Assembly: GCF_011758645.1 (NCBI RefSeq)
Contig: NZ_JAAMOZ010000003.1
Coordinates: 62,001-126,000, forward strand
Direction of reading: 5' to 3'
DNA: 64,000 nucleotides
From: Brooklawnia cerclae
Lineage (GTDB): Bacteria; Actinomycetota; Actinomycetes; Propionibacteriales; Propionibacteriaceae
In this document: one piece after another, positions 44,440-54,018 of the stretch
How positions within the stretch are numbered: position 1 is the stretch's first letter
How the letters are laid out: the number at the start of each line of letters is the position of its first letter
The notes under the pieces: generated by a model
Seen by the model: only the letters and a program-made list of their open reading frames with translations
What the model was told of the DNA's origin: nothing
Databases searched by the model: none
Made by a program: the position numbers and the translations under genes

Positions 44440-45515
44440 GCACGATTCGCGTCGCGATTGTCGGCGTGGGCAACTGCGCGTCATCCCTCGTCCAGGGGGT
44501 GACGTACTACCGGGACGCCCCTGTGGATGAGACTGTGCCCGGCTTGATGCACGTCCAGTTCGGCGACTACCACATCCGTGACATCGAGTTCGTGGCCGCG
44601 TTCGACGTCGATGCCCTCAAGGTCGGCCTCGACCTTGCCGATGCCATCAATGCGAGTGACAACTGCACCATCAAGATCAGCGACGTCGCGCCCACGGGCG
44701 TCATCGTCCAGCGTGGTGTCACCCTCGACGGCCTGGGCAAGTACTACCGCGAGACCATCGAGGAATCGCCCGCGGAGCCGGTGGACGTCGTTCAGGCGCT
44801 CAAGGACGCCAAGGTCGATGTTCTCGTCAGCTACCTGCCGGTGGGTTCCGACGAGGCGGACAAGTACTACGCGCAGTGCGCCATCGACGCCGGGTGCGCG
44901 TTCGTCAACTGCCTCCCGGTCTTCATCGCCTCCAACCCGGAGTGGGCACAGAAGTTCGTCGACGCCGGTCTGCCGATCGTCGGGGACGACATCAAGAGCC
45001 AGATCGGTGCCACCATCACGCACCGCGTGCTGGCCAGGCTGTTCGAGGAGCGCGGCATTCAGATCGAGCGCACCTACCAGCTGAACGTCGGCGGCAACAT
45101 GGACTTCAAGAACATGCTGGAGCGCGAGCGCCTCGTGTCGAAGAAGATCTCCAAGACCCAAGCCGTCACCAGCAACGTCGAGCATCACTTCGAGGATCGC
45201 GACATCCACGTCGGCCCGTCCGACTACGTCGATTGGCTGGACGATCGCAAGTGGGCGTTCGTCCGCCTCGAGGGGCGCAACTTCGGCGGCGCACCGGTGA
45301 GCCTGGAGTACAAGCTCGAGGTGTGGGATTCCCCCAACTCCGCCGGCGTGGTGATCGACGCGATCCGTGCGGCCAAGATCGGCCTGGACCGGGGCATCAG
45401 CGGCCCGCTGCTGTCTCCCGCGAGCTTCTTCATGAAGTCCCCGCCGGAGCAGCGTCACGACGAGGACGCTCTCGAGTCGGTCGAGGCGTTCATCCGCGGA
45501 GAGGTCGAGCGCTGA
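44436..45515 (+). CDS. ino1: Inositol-3-phosphate synthase (actinobacterial type)
   Basis: The product has 359 residues. It turns glucose 6-phosphate into myo-inositol phosphate using NAD in a closed oxidation-reduction cycle, feeding phosphatidylinositol and mycothiol synthesis. The NAD motif is [14 protein letters not shown], followed by the family blocks [28 protein letters not shown] and SKTQAVTSN with the conserved active-site lysines. It is the short bacterial/archaeal form. The ATG follows AAGGAGAA. A strong hairpin terminator follows. Confidence 0.95.
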   Translation: MSTIRVAIVGVGNCASSLVQGVTYYRDAPVDETVPGLMHVQFGDYHIRDIEFVAAFDVDALKVGLDLADAINASDNCTIKISDVAPTGVIVQRGVTLDGLGKYYRETIEESPAEPVDVVQALKDAKVDVLVSYLPVGSDEADKYYAQCAIDAGCAFVNCLPVFIASNPEWAQKFVDAGLPIVGDDIKSQIGATITHRVLARLFEERGIQIERTYQLNVGGNMDFKNMLERERLVSKKISKTQAVTSNVEHHFEDRDIHVGPSDYVDWLDDRKWAFVRLEGRNFGGAPVSLEYKLEVWDSPNSAGVVIDAIRAAKIGLDRGISGPLLSPASFFMKSPPEQRHDEDALESVEAFIRGEVER

Positions 45516-45541
45516 TCGGCACGGCGAGCACGTCGTCTCTC

Positions 45542-45575
45542 GCACGGGGCGGGTCCTTCGGGGCCCGCCCCGTGC
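45542..45575 (+). terminator. Terminator after ino1
   Basis: A perfect 12-bp stem (GCACGGGGCGGG at 45542 with CCCGCCCCGTGC at 45564) and 10-base loop lie 26 bp past the ino1 stop. It is the likely end of the PadR-ino1 transcript. Confidence 0.75.
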
Positions 45576-45598
45576 CGTTCCGCCGCTCTTCCGCTCGC

Positions 45599-46107
45599 TG
45601 AGCCTGTCGGAACGAGGTGGTCCTTTCGACGGGTTCAAGGATCGTGGGTCTGTGCTCGTTGAGCCTGTCGGAACGAGGTGGTCCTTTCGACGGGTTCAAG
45701 GATCGTGGGTCTGTGCTCGTTGAGCCTGCCGGAACGAGGTGGTCCTTTCGACGGGTTCAAGGATCGTGGGTCTGTGCTCGTTGAGCCTGCCGGAACGAGG
45801 TGGTCCTTTCGACGGGCTCAAGGATCGTGGGTCTGTGCTCGTTGAGCCTGCCGGAACGAGGTGGTCCTTTCGACGGGCTCAAGGATCGTGGGTCTGTGCT
45901 CGTTGAGCCTGCCGGAACGAGGTGGTCCTTTCGACGGGCTCAAGGATCGTGGGTCTGTGCTCGTTGAGCCTGCCGGAACGAGGTGGTCCTTTCGACGGGC
46001 TCAAGGATCGTGGGTCTGTGCTCGTTGAGCCTGCCGGAACGAGGTGGTCCTTTCGACAGGCTCAAGGATCGTGGGTCTGTGGTCGTTGAGCTTGTCGAAA
46101 CGACGCC
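45599..46107. repeat. Tandem array of a 61-bp repeat, eight full copies plus a partial
   Basis: Unit starts (TGAGCC) are at 45599, 45660, 45721, 45782, 45843, 45904, 45965, 46026 and 46087 (partial), exactly 61 bp apart. Units differ at a few positions only (CCTGTCGG/CCTGCCGG, GGGTTC/GGGCTC), and the outer copies are the most divergent. Each unit holds an imperfect dyad: TTGAGCCTGTCGG and, inverted, TTTCGACGGGCTCAA. There are no unique spacers. It fills the gap between ino1 and the next gene, which is otherwise empty. Confidence 0.92.
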
Positions 46108-46137
46108 GAGAAGGGGCACGCAACCCACCTCACTAGG

Positions 46138-46722
46138 ATGAGCCGCATGGACGCTGCCGAGAACCCTCCGGCGAGGATCGACCTGGGGCCGACCCGATAC
46201 CAGCTGTTCGATGCCTTCGTCTGGGTGGGACTGGGGCTGGTGGTCGGTGTCTTCCTCGCGCTCAGTACGGCTCTGACCGGTGAGGTGAACGAGGGCACCG
46301 TGATTCTCGGGGTGGGAGTGGTCGTGCTGGCACTGGCGTCGCTGGTGCTCGAGTTCAGGGCACTTCCCGGGGCAGTCGTCACCGTCGGGGACGACGAGGT
46401 GGCGCTCGTCCCACGGCGCGGCGACGAGGTCCGGTTTCCGCGAGGCCAGATCGGCGGCATCCGTCTTGATCCGCCCGTCCGTGACGGCGGTCTCGCCTCC
46501 GGTCGTGGCCCGGGGGTGGTCGATCACCCCGGGAGCCTGCGCTCCACGCGGGCGGCACGGCGTCGCCGAGGGCTGCAGCGTCCGACCTGGCGGTTGACGG
46601 TGCTGTCCGCCACCGGGTCCGCGATGCTGGCCGACGTGGGTGTGGGTGGCAATGCCGAGCGCGTCGAACAACTCCGGAGAGCCTGCGAGGCGACCGGAAT
46701 CCGGTTCGCATCCGGGGAATGA
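46138..46722 (+). CDS. Small membrane protein of unknown function
   Basis: The product has 194 residues. Two adjacent helices (about residues 28-48 and 54-72) are followed by a cytoplasmic PH-like region with VVTVGDDEVALVPRRGDEVRFPRGQIGGIRL. The middle is very rich in Arg and Gly. The first ATG at 46138 lacks a ribosome binding site, and an ATG three codons later is equally possible. It precedes clpB but has its own region. No function can be given; the layout recalls bacterial PH-domain membrane proteins. Confidence 0.65.
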   Translation: MSRMDAAENPPARIDLGPTRYQLFDAFVWVGLGLVVGVFLALSTALTGEVNEGTVILGVGVVVLALASLVLEFRALPGAVVTVGDDEVALVPRRGDEVRFPRGQIGGIRLDPPVRDGGLASGRGPGVVDHPGSLRSTRAARRRRGLQRPTWRLTVLSATGSAMLADVGVGGNAERVEQLRRACEATGIRFASGE

Positions 46723-46749
46723 CTGGGGAATATCAGCCTTCGTTCCAGG

Positions 46750-46770
46750 GTTGAGTGACATAGACTCAAC
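46750..46770. promoter_or_regulatory. HAIR operator upstream of clpB
   Basis: GTTGAGT-N7-ACTCAAC has arms identical to the dnaK site at 39407-39427. It lies 31 bp before the clpB start, which puts clpB under HspR control, as known in Streptomyces and mycobacteria. Confidence 0.9.
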
Positions 46771-46801
46771 TTTGTCCTGATTCACCGAACGCGGAGACCC
46801 C

Positions 46802-49390
46802 ATGGATACGGAGAAACTCACAACCATGAGCCGCGACGCGGTATCGACTGCGCTGCGACTCGCCCTCACCAACGGCAACCCCTCGGCCGAGCCGGTGCAC
46901 CTGCTGCACGCGCTGCTGCTCGTCCCCGAGAACTCGGTAGCCCCCTTGCTCGCCAAGGTCGGCGCCGACGCCGGCCAGATCGACCAGCAGGCGCTCGCTG
47001 CCGTCAAGCGGTTACCCAGCACCTCGGGCGCCTCGGTCACCCAACCTCAGCTGTCCGGCCCGCTCGCCCGCGTCATGGCGGACGCGGAGACCCGCGCCGA
47101 GGAACTCGGTGACCAGTTCGTCGCCACAGAGCATCTGCTCATCTCGCTGGCGGCGGTGACCTCCGAGGCCGCGACCATCCTCAACCGTGCGGGCGCGCTG
47201 CCCGACAAGCTCGCCCAGGCCTTCAGCGAGGCCCGGGGCAGCAAACGCGTCACGAGTGCGGAGGCCGAGGGCGGGCAATCCGCTCTCGACAAGTACTCGG
47301 TCGACCTGACCGCGCGTGCCCGCGAGGGCCACCTCGACCCGGTCATCGGGCGCGACGCCGAGATCCGGCGCGTTGTCCAGGTGCTGTCGCGCCGTACGAA
47401 GAACAACCCCGTGCTCATCGGTGAGCCCGGCGTCGGCAAGACCGCCGTCGTCGAGGGCCTGGCCCAGCGCGTCATCGCGGGCGATGTGCCCGATTCGCTA
47501 CGCGGACGCCGCGTCGTGTCGCTCGACCTGGCGTCCATGGTCGCTGGTGCCAAGTACCGCGGTGAGTTCGAGGAGCGCCTGAAGGCCGTCCTCAACGAGA
47601 TCAAGGAGGCCCAGGGGCAGATCATCACCTTCATCGACGAACTGCACACGGTCGTCGGAGCGGGTGCCGCCGAGGGCGCGATGGACGCGTCCAACATGCT
47701 GAAGCCCTTGTTGGCCCGCGGTGAGTTGCGCATGATCGGCGCGACGACGCTCGACGAGTACCGCGAGCACATCGAGAAGGATCCCGCCCTGGAACGCCGG
47801 TTCCAGCAGGTCTACGTCGGCGAGCCGAGCGTCGAGGACTCCATCGCGATCCTCCGCGGCATCCGCGAGCGCTACGAGGCACACCACAAGGTGCGCATCA
47901 CCGACGGAGCCCTGGTCGCCGCAGCCACGCTGTCGCACCGCTACATCACCAACCGTTATCTTCCCGACAAGGCGATCGACCTCGTGGACGAGGCTGCGTC
48001 CCGGTTGAGGATGGAGATCGACTCCTCCCCCGAGGAGATCGATCAGCTGCGGCGCCAGGTCGACCGCCTGACGATGGAGCAGTTCGCGCTCGGCAACGAG
48101 AGCGATCCCGCGTCGCGTGCGCGCCTGGACGCGTTGAACGCGGAACTGGCGGACGCACAGGAGAAACTGCGTGCCCTGGAGGCACAGTGGGAGGCCGAGA
48201 AGGCCGGGCTGAACCGCGTCGGCGAGCTGAAGACGCAGATCGACGCCCTGCGCACCGACGCCGAGAAGTACCAGCGCGAGGGCAACCTCGAGAAGTCGGC
48301 GCAGATCATCTACGGCGAGATCCCAGCCCTGGAACGGCAGATGGAGGCCGCGGCGAAGGCCGACGAGGAGGCCCAAGCTCGGTCGATGGTGCGCGAGGAG
48401 GTCACCTCCACCGATATCGCCGAGGTCGTCAGCGCGTGGACCGGCATCCCGGTCGGCAAGATGCTCGAGGGTGAGACCCAGAAGCTGCTCGAGATGGAGC
48501 AGCGCATCGGCGACCGCCTGATCGGCCAGAAGCAGGCCGTCAAAGCCGTGTCGGACGCGGTGCGCCGCGCCCGCGCGGGCATCTCCGACCCCAACCGGCC
48601 CACCGGAAGCTTCCTGTTCCTGGGCCCGACCGGCGTCGGCAAGACCGAGTTGGCCAAAGCCCTGGCCGAGTTCCTCTTCGATGACGAGCAGGCCATGGTG
48701 CGCATCGACATGAGCGAGTACATGGAGAAGCACTCCGTCTCGCGGCTCGTCGGAGCCCCTCCCGGCTACGTCGGATACGAGGAGGGCGGTCAGCTCACCG
48801 AAGCGGTGCGGCGTCGTCCGTACTCGGTGGTGCTGCTGGACGAGGTCGAGAAAGCACACCCCGACGTCTTCAACATCCTGTTGCAGGTGCTGGACGACGG
48901 CCGTCTGACCGACGGGCAGGGGCGCACGATCGACTTCCGCAACGTCATCCTCATCATGACCTCCAACCTCGGCAGCAACTTCCTGGCCGACCCCGGGCTC
49001 GACGAGCAGGCCAAGTACAACGCCGTCATGGGCGTCGTGCGCAAGGCGTTCCGTCCGGAGTTCCTCAACCGGCTGGACGAGGTCGTCATGTTCACACCGT
49101 TGAGCCGCGAGGATCTGGCGCGCATCGTCGACATCAACCTGGGCCGCATCAACAAGCGGCTCGCCGACCGCCGGATCAACATCGTGGTCACCGACGCCGG
49201 TCACGAGTGGCTGGCCGAGACCGGTTACGACCCCGTCTACGGCGCGCGGCCGTTGCGCCGGCTGCTGCAGACCACGATCGAGGACGAACTCGCCCGCCGC
49301 CTGCTCGCCGGCGAGGTGACCGACGGTGCCACGGTGACATTCGATGTCACCAGCGACCGGTCGGGGCTGCGGGTCATCCCGACGATGTGA
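46802..49390 (+). CDS. clpB: ATP-dependent disaggregase ClpB (Hsp100)
   Basis: The product has 862 residues. It has the N-terminal Clp repeat domain, first AAA+ module with Walker [14 protein letters not shown], the long coiled-coil middle domain (about residues 400-530), and second AAA+ module with Walker [14 protein letters not shown] and the pore loop [13 protein letters not shown]. It extracts proteins from aggregates with DnaK. The ATG at 46802 opens [24 protein letters not shown] site directly upstream indicates HspR control. Confidence 0.98.
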   Translation: MDTEKLTTMSRDAVSTALRLALTNGNPSAEPVHLLHALLLVPENSVAPLLAKVGADAGQIDQQALAAVKRLPSTSGASVTQPQLSGPLARVMADAETRAEELGDQFVATEHLLISLAAVTSEAATILNRAGALPDKLAQAFSEARGSKRVTSAEAEGGQSALDKYSVDLTARAREGHLDPVIGRDAEIRRVVQVLSRRTKNNPVLIGEPGVGKTAVVEGLAQRVIAGDVPDSLRGRRVVSLDLASMVAGAKYRGEFEERLKAVLNEIKEAQGQIITFIDELHTVVGAGAAEGAMDASNMLKPLLARGELRMIGATTLDEYREHIEKDPALERRFQQVYVGEPSVEDSIAILRGIRERYEAHHKVRITDGALVAAATLSHRYITNRYLPDKAIDLVDEAASRLRMEIDSSPEEIDQLRRQVDRLTMEQFALGNESDPASRARLDALNAELADAQEKLRALEAQWEAEKAGLNRVGELKTQIDALRTDAEKYQREGNLEKSAQIIYGEIPALERQMEAAAKADEEAQARSMVREEVTSTDIAEVVSAWTGIPVGKMLEGETQKLLEMEQRIGDRLIGQKQAVKAVSDAVRRARAGISDPNRPTGSFLFLGPTGVGKTELAKALAEFLFDDEQAMVRIDMSEYMEKHSVSRLVGAPPGYVGYEEGGQLTEAVRRRPYSVVLLDEVEKAHPDVFNILLQVLDDGRLTDGQGRTIDFRNVILIMTSNLGSNFLADPGLDEQAKYNAVMGVVRKAFRPEFLNRLDEVVMFTPLSREDLARIVDINLGRINKRLADRRINIVVTDAGHEWLAETGYDPVYGARPLRRLLQTTIEDELARRLLAGEVTDGATVTFDVTSDRSGLRVIPTM

Positions 49391-49394
49391 CCAG

Positions 49395-49486
49395 GTTCCT
49401 TCAAATTGCGTCGAGCGCTGGGCCTGAGTGGCGTTTGCGGTAGTCACACGCCATCGCTGGTCGGGCTGCTGGCGAATTGAAGGAAC
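49395..49486. repeat. Palindromic element with GTTCCTTCAA ends, copy 1
   Basis: GTTCCTTCAA at 49395 and TTGAAGGAAC ending at 49486 enclose about 70 bp. The same ends, with only partly similar interior and the same 91-92-bp length, recur at 62556-62646. Both copies begin directly after a gene (here four bases past the clpB stop). The rest of the 299-bp gap 49391-49689 holds no gene. Confidence 0.75.
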
Positions 49487-49689
49487 TGAGTCACGCTGCG
49501 TGCCCCGTTTGTCCTGCTGGGTGTGGTCGTCCACCGGGCAGGACGGACGGGGCATCCCTGACTCGCCCCTGGGGTTCGGTTGTGGGGGCTCCTCCCGGCG
49601 TCCGGATCGGGGAGAATTCGTGCGACGCAATGTTCCACCGAAGCTCACGCGATATCCCATTCCGTCGTCATCGACCGAGAGGAACCCCG

Positions 49690-50163
49690 ATGTCGTCCCT
49701 GGTCATTTACGAATCCCTGTTCGGCAACACAGCTCAGGTGGCCCAGCGGGTCGCCGAGTCCCTGGGCGTGGAGGCCACACCGGTCGCCGATGCCCCGACC
49801 GAACTGCCCGAAGAGGTCTCCCTGCTCGTCGTGGGCGCCCCGACCCACGTGTTGGGCCTGTCGTCCGAGAACACCCGCAAGTCTGCCGCCGAGAACGGCG
49901 CGCCCGAGATGCACACGGGCGTCCGCGAATGGGCCGCCACGGTGAGGGGACGCCCGGGTGTGCACGTGGTGACGTTCGACACGTCGAGTTCCACATTCCT
50001 CGGAACCGCCGCGAAGGCCGCGTCCAAGGCGCTGAAGAAAGCCGGGTTCACCGATGTCGAGCGCGGCGAGGTGTTCAAGGTGCTGGGCAATGCGGGCCCA
50101 CTGGCCGAGGGCGAACTCGATCGTGCGAGCGAGTGGGGCCGGGCGCTTTCCGTGCGACCATAG
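49690..50163 (+). CDS. Flavodoxin-like protein
   Basis: The product has 157 residues. The FMN phosphate loop is YESLFGNTAQVAQRVAES, and VVGAPTHVLGLSSENTRKSA is a typical second loop. The fold predicts FMN binding and single-electron transfer, or use as a protoporphyrinogen-oxidase or menaquinone-linked domain. The ATG at 49690 has GAGAGGAA upstream. It is probably co-transcribed with the next gene (5-bp gap). A partner is not evident. Confidence 0.82.
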   Translation: MSSLVIYESLFGNTAQVAQRVAESLGVEATPVADAPTELPEEVSLLVVGAPTHVLGLSSENTRKSAAENGAPEMHTGVREWAATVRGRPGVHVVTFDTSSSTFLGTAAKAASKALKKAGFTDVERGEVFKVLGNAGPLAEGELDRASEWGRALSVRP

Positions 50164-50168
50164 CCTGC

Positions 50169-50975
50169 ATGGCATCCGAGTCGTTTCGTCTCGTCCGTGA
50201 CGGCGAAGGCGTTCAAGTGGTCATGGACGGGGTCGCCCAGTCGTGGGTGCACCCGGACGACCCCACCCGGCTCGAGTTCGGGTACATGCTGCGCATGGCC
50301 GACTACCTGGATGCCGTCGCCCCCCCGAGGGAGCGCATGCGCGTGGTCCACATCGGCGGGGCGGGCATGGCGATGGCCCGCTACGTCGCTGCGCGGCGTC
50401 CGACATCACCGCAGATCGTTCTCGAACCCAACGTCGCACTGACCGACGAGGTACGCCGGGAGATGCCGCTGCCTGCCCATTCCGGCATCAAGGTGCGGGC
50501 GACCGACGGCCGCAGCGGGCTGGCGGCGATGCCCGACGACTACGCGCGTGTGATCATCCTGGATGCCTTCGACGACGCATGTGTGCCCGCCGACCTTGTC
50601 AGCGAGGAGTTCTTCGCTGATGTGGCGCGCGTCCTGACCGACCAGGGGCTGTTGCTCGTCAACGCGATCGATCGACACCCGTTCGGGTGGACGAAACGCG
50701 TTCTCGCCGGCTTGGCCGAGCGCTTCCGTGAGGTGGCGATGAGCGCCGAGTCGGCCACGCTGAAGGGCAGACGTCACGGGAACCTGGTGATCGCCGCCAG
50801 TGATGCTCGGCTCCCGATCGATGTCGTGACCCGGCGGGCGGCCGCCTCGGTGTTCGGCTACCGGGTGTTGCACGGGCTCGTCCTGGGACGCTTCGTGGGG
50901 AGCGCCGAGCCGTTCGCGGACGCGGACTCGCTGCCCTCACCGGCCGTGGAGCGGGGGCTGCTCCACTTCGAGTGA
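50169..50975 (+). CDS. Spermidine synthase-like methyltransferase-fold protein
   Basis: The product has 268 residues. The SAM/decarboxy-SAM-binding fold of polyamine aminopropyltransferases is visible in MRVVHIGGAGMAMARYVAARRP, VLEPNVALTDEVR, DGRSGLAAMPDDYARVIILDAFDD and the ADLVSEEFF segment. The N-terminal tetramerisation domain of true spermidine synthases is reduced, and the loop AMPDDYARVIILDAF carries an Asp-Ala-Phe close to the family active-site Asp. Actinobacteria have many such proteins with no shown polyamine activity, so the substrate is uncertain. Confidence 0.75.
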   Translation: MASESFRLVRDGEGVQVVMDGVAQSWVHPDDPTRLEFGYMLRMADYLDAVAPPRERMRVVHIGGAGMAMARYVAARRPTSPQIVLEPNVALTDEVRREMPLPAHSGIKVRATDGRSGLAAMPDDYARVIILDAFDDACVPADLVSEEFFADVARVLTDQGLLLVNAIDRHPFGWTKRVLAGLAERFREVAMSAESATLKGRRHGNLVIAASDARLPIDVVTRRAAASVFGYRVLHGLVLGRFVGSAEPFADADSLPSPAVERGLLHFE

Positions 50976-50989
50976 AGAGCGTTTGGATT

Positions 50990-51035
50990 ATCGGGGTTGA
51001 TCGTGGGTCGACTATGACCCGCGATCAACCCCGAT
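50990..51035 (+). terminator. Long hairpin after the spermidine-synthase-like gene
   Basis: A 20-bp stem with one mismatch (50990-51009 with 51016-51035) and 6-base loop lies 14 bp past the stop codon. It separates this gene pair from the kinase/ABC operon downstream. Confidence 0.75.
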
Positions 51036-51178
51036 GTTCGTGACGGGAGGCGCGAAGTCACGATCGTGAGGTCGCCGTGCCCGCGACCGCCGCACCCTTA
51101 ACGACCCTTGCCGGGCGTCGGAGGCGGTGTATATCGTGTGTGCTACTGCACCATTGGAGAGTACAAGGGAGTACATCC

Positions 51179-52882
51179 ATGCGGAAGATCATCAACCAGC
51201 CCGGCGATTTCGTGGACGAGGTTGTCGACGGAATCCTGCGGGCGCATCCCGATCAGTTGAAGGCCGCGGACCCTGCTCGTCGTGCACTCGTGCGTGCCGA
51301 CGCGGGGACGAACGGGCGGGTCGGCATCGTCACCGGTGGCGGTTCGGGGCATCTGCCGCTGTTCCTGGGTTACGTCGGCCGGGGGCTGGCCTCGGGATGC
51401 GCGGTCGGGAACGTGTTCAGCTCTCCGTCACCCCAGCAGATCCATGCGGCGACGGTGGCCTCCGACGACGGGGCTGGCGTCCTGTACCTGTACGGCAACT
51501 ACGGCGGTGACGTCTTCAACTTCGACATCGCCGCGGACCTGTCCGCCGCCGACGGCATCCGTACCACCACTGTGCTGGGCCGCGACGACATCCTGTCGGC
51601 GCCCGCCGAGAAGGCGGACACCCGGCGTGGGGTCGCGGGCCTGTTCTTCGCCTACAAGACCGCCGGCGCAGCCGCCGAGCGAGGCTACGACCTCGACCGC
51701 GTGACCGAGATCGCCCAGCGCACCTGCGACAACACGCGGACGATGGGGGTCGGCCTGTCCCCGACGATCCTCCCGGCGGCGGGCGAGCCGACCTTCGAGC
51801 TCGGCGAGGGCGAGATGGAGATCGGCATCGGCATCCATGGTGAGCCGGGTCAGTTCCGTGGGCCACTGGAGACCGCCGACCAGATCACCGATCGTTTCCT
51901 GGCCGAACTGGGCACCGAGATCGACCTGCGCCCGGGGACACGGCTAGCCGTCCTCGTCAACGGCCTGGGCGCCACTCCCCTGGAGGAGCTCTACGTCGTG
52001 TACCGCCGCGCCCACCAGGCGATCACCGGGCGAGGCGCAGAGGTCTGTTCCCTGTTCATCGGTGAGTACGCCACGTCACTCGAGATGGCCGGCGCCTCAC
52101 TGTCGCTGTGTGTCCTGGACGACGAACTCGCCGAGCTCATCGACGCGCCCGCGCGCTCGCCGTTCTTCCAGCACGGGTCGGTGGCCCCGGCCGATGCCGC
52201 TCGCAGGACCGCCGAGCACCGGACGACCGGTGCCGAGCCGGGGACCGTGACCGTGCGGACCGTCGAGGCCCCCGGGGTGCTGCGTGACATCGTCCTGGCG
52301 GTCACGCTGGCTCTGCCGTCGCACAGCGACGAGTTGCGGGCCCTGGACGCGGCGCTGGGCGACGGCGACCTGGGCATCACCGTCGGCGCGGGCGCGCGGG
52401 CCCAGCACGCCGCCGTCGAGGCGCTGCCCGGCGACGCGGCACCCGGAGAGGTGCTCAAGGCTGCGGGCGTCGCGTTCTCGTCCGCCAATCCGTCGACCTT
52501 CGCCGCACTGCTGGGTGGCGCGCTGATCGGCGCGTCGGGTGTGTTCGCCGACGACACGGTCGACCGCCGCTCGCTGGCGCTGGCGGCGCACACCATGGTC
52601 AACCGCATCAAGGCCCGTGGCGGGGCCGAGGTGGGTGACAAGACCGTGATCGACGTCATCGACGCGGTGGCGAACTATCTCGACGAGGCTCAGACCGACG
52701 AGGCCACCGAGCTCGCCGATGGCGCCGTACGCGTGGCCGGCGAGGTGGTCGAGCGTCAGGCCGGCCAGATCTCGCAGCGGGGACGCGCCGCCTGGGTCGG
52801 GGAACGCTCCGTCGGCCACCGTGACCCCGGGTCGGTCGCCTTCCTGCGGCTGCTGGAGGAGATCCGCGCCGCCGTCCGTTGA
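51179..52882 (+). CDS. Dihydroxyacetone-type kinase, DhaK-DhaL fusion
   Basis: The product has 567 residues. The DhaK half holds IVTGGGSGHLPLFLGYVG and a covalent substrate-binding histidine in EIGIGIHGEPG (His220). The ATP-binding DhaL half, starting near residue 365, has ALGDGDLGITVGAGA for magnesium and nucleotide. It is therefore an ATP-dependent two-domain kinase. Such fusions phosphorylate dihydroxyacetone or tetruloses such as erythrulose. The location directly before a sugar ABC importer favours the latter type for an imported polyol or ketose, but this is inference. The ATG at 51179 follows AAGGGAG. Confidence 0.88.
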   Translation: MRKIINQPGDFVDEVVDGILRAHPDQLKAADPARRALVRADAGTNGRVGIVTGGGSGHLPLFLGYVGRGLASGCAVGNVFSSPSPQQIHAATVASDDGAGVLYLYGNYGGDVFNFDIAADLSAADGIRTTTVLGRDDILSAPAEKADTRRGVAGLFFAYKTAGAAAERGYDLDRVTEIAQRTCDNTRTMGVGLSPTILPAAGEPTFELGEGEMEIGIGIHGEPGQFRGPLETADQITDRFLAELGTEIDLRPGTRLAVLVNGLGATPLEELYVVYRRAHQAITGRGAEVCSLFIGEYATSLEMAGASLSLCVLDDELAELIDAPARSPFFQHGSVAPADAARRTAEHRTTGAEPGTVTVRTVEAPGVLRDIVLAVTLALPSHSDELRALDAALGDGDLGITVGAGARAQHAAVEALPGDAAPGEVLKAAGVAFSSANPSTFAALLGGALIGASGVFADDTVDRRSLALAAHTMVNRIKARGGAEVGDKTVIDVIDAVANYLDEAQTDEATELADGAVRVAGEVVERQAGQISQRGRAAWVGERSVGHRDPGSVAFLRLLEEIRAAVR

Positions 52883-52971
52883 CGGTCGCCGGTCGTCGAG
52901 CATCGGCATCACCCACCCCCGGAAGCACATCCGCGGGTCCGTCGGACCCATCTTCGGGAAGGAAGCAGCAC

Positions 52972-54018
52972 ATGTCCATTCAGTTCAGCCGACGCCAGTT
53001 CATCTACGTGGGCGCGGGCGTCGCCGCGGTGGGGGCACTGGGTGCCTGCGGCACCACCTCCGACACCGGCAGCTCGGCGTCGAGCGCAGGGGGCGCGTCG
53101 AGCGGCGGGAGCGGGGCCATGGTGACGGTGCCGAAGCTCACCGGCATCGCGTGGTTCAACCGCATGGAACAGGGCGTCAAGATGTATGCGGACGACACCG
53201 GCAACAACGCCTACTACCAGGGCTCCAGCCAGGCCGACGCGAACGCCCAGGTCAAGGTGCTCCAGGACCTCATCGCGTCCAAGGTGGCCGCGCTCCTGGT
53301 GACCCCGTTCCAGCCCGACGCGGTGGAGCAGGTGCTGAAACAGGCCATGGACGCGGGCATCGTCGTCATCACCCATGAGGCGCCCAACATCGAGAACGCC
53401 GACTACGACGTCGAGGCGTTCCAGAACAAGGACTACGGCGTCAACCTGATGAAGGAACTCGCCTCGCGCATGGGTGAGCAGGGTGAATACGTCCAGATGG
53501 TCGGCTCGCTGAGTTCCACGACCCACATGGAGTGGGTCGACGCGGCCGAGGAGTATCAGAAGGCGAACTACCCGAACATGACGCGCGTCGGTGACCGGAT
53601 CGAGACCTCGGACGACTCCCAGGAGGCCTACGCGAAGATGCAGGAGGCCCTGACGGCGTTCCCCAACCTGGCGGGCGTCCAGGGCTCGGCGTCCACCGAT
53701 GTCGTCGGCGTCGGGCAGGCCGTGGAGGAAGCCGGCCTGCAGGACAGGATCGTCGTCTGCGGGACGTCGACGCCGAAGGACACCAAGGCGCTGCTGGAGA
53801 GCGGCGCGATCGACCTCATCCAGTTCTGGGATCCGGGCATGGCCGCCTACGCCCAGAACGTGGCGGCGAAGATGCTGCTCGACGGCGAGAAGATCACCGA
53901 GGGCATCTCGCTGGAGGCCGACGGCTATTCCGGCATCACCATCGACGGGAAGGTCATCTACGGCGACAACGCCTGGATCAACGTCACCAAAGACAATGCA
54001 GACGCCTACGACTTCTGA
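52972..54018 (+). CDS. Sugar ABC transporter substrate-binding protein (RbsB type, Tat lipoprotein)
   Basis: The product has 348 residues. The N-terminus SRRQFIYVGAGVAAVGALGAC combines a twin-arginine motif and a lipobox, so it is probably exported folded by Tat and lipidated at Cys26. The mature part is a Peripla_BP_4 domain with VKVLQDLIASKVAALLVTPF and a hinge near residues 190-200. CUT2 sugar binders carry ribose, AI-2, rhamnose or tetritols. It lies 89 bp after the kinase gene with GGAAGGA before the ATG. Confidence 0.9.
   Translation: MSIQFSRRQFIYVGAGVAAVGALGACGTTSDTGSSASSAGGASSGGSGAMVTVPKLTGIAWFNRMEQGVKMYADDTGNNAYYQGSSQADANAQVKVLQDLIASKVAALLVTPFQPDAVEQVLKQAMDAGIVVITHEAPNIENADYDVEAFQNKDYGVNLMKELASRMGEQGEYVQMVGSLSSTTHMEWVDAAEEYQKANYPNMTRVGDRIETSDDSQEAYAKMQEALTAFPNLAGVQGSASTDVVGVGQAVEEAGLQDRIVVCGTSTPKDTKALLESGAIDLIQFWDPGMAAYAQNVAAKMLLDGEKITEGISLEADGYSGITIDGKVIYGDNAWINVTKDNADAYDF

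Noticed and set aside
45599-46107. CRISPR array
   Set aside because: The 61-bp units repeat end to end with no unique spacers, and no cas gene is in the window; it is a simple tandem repeat.
47498-49660. Long open frame opposite clpB
   Set aside because: It is the antisense shadow of clpB; no domain is recognisable and no ribosome binding site supports it.
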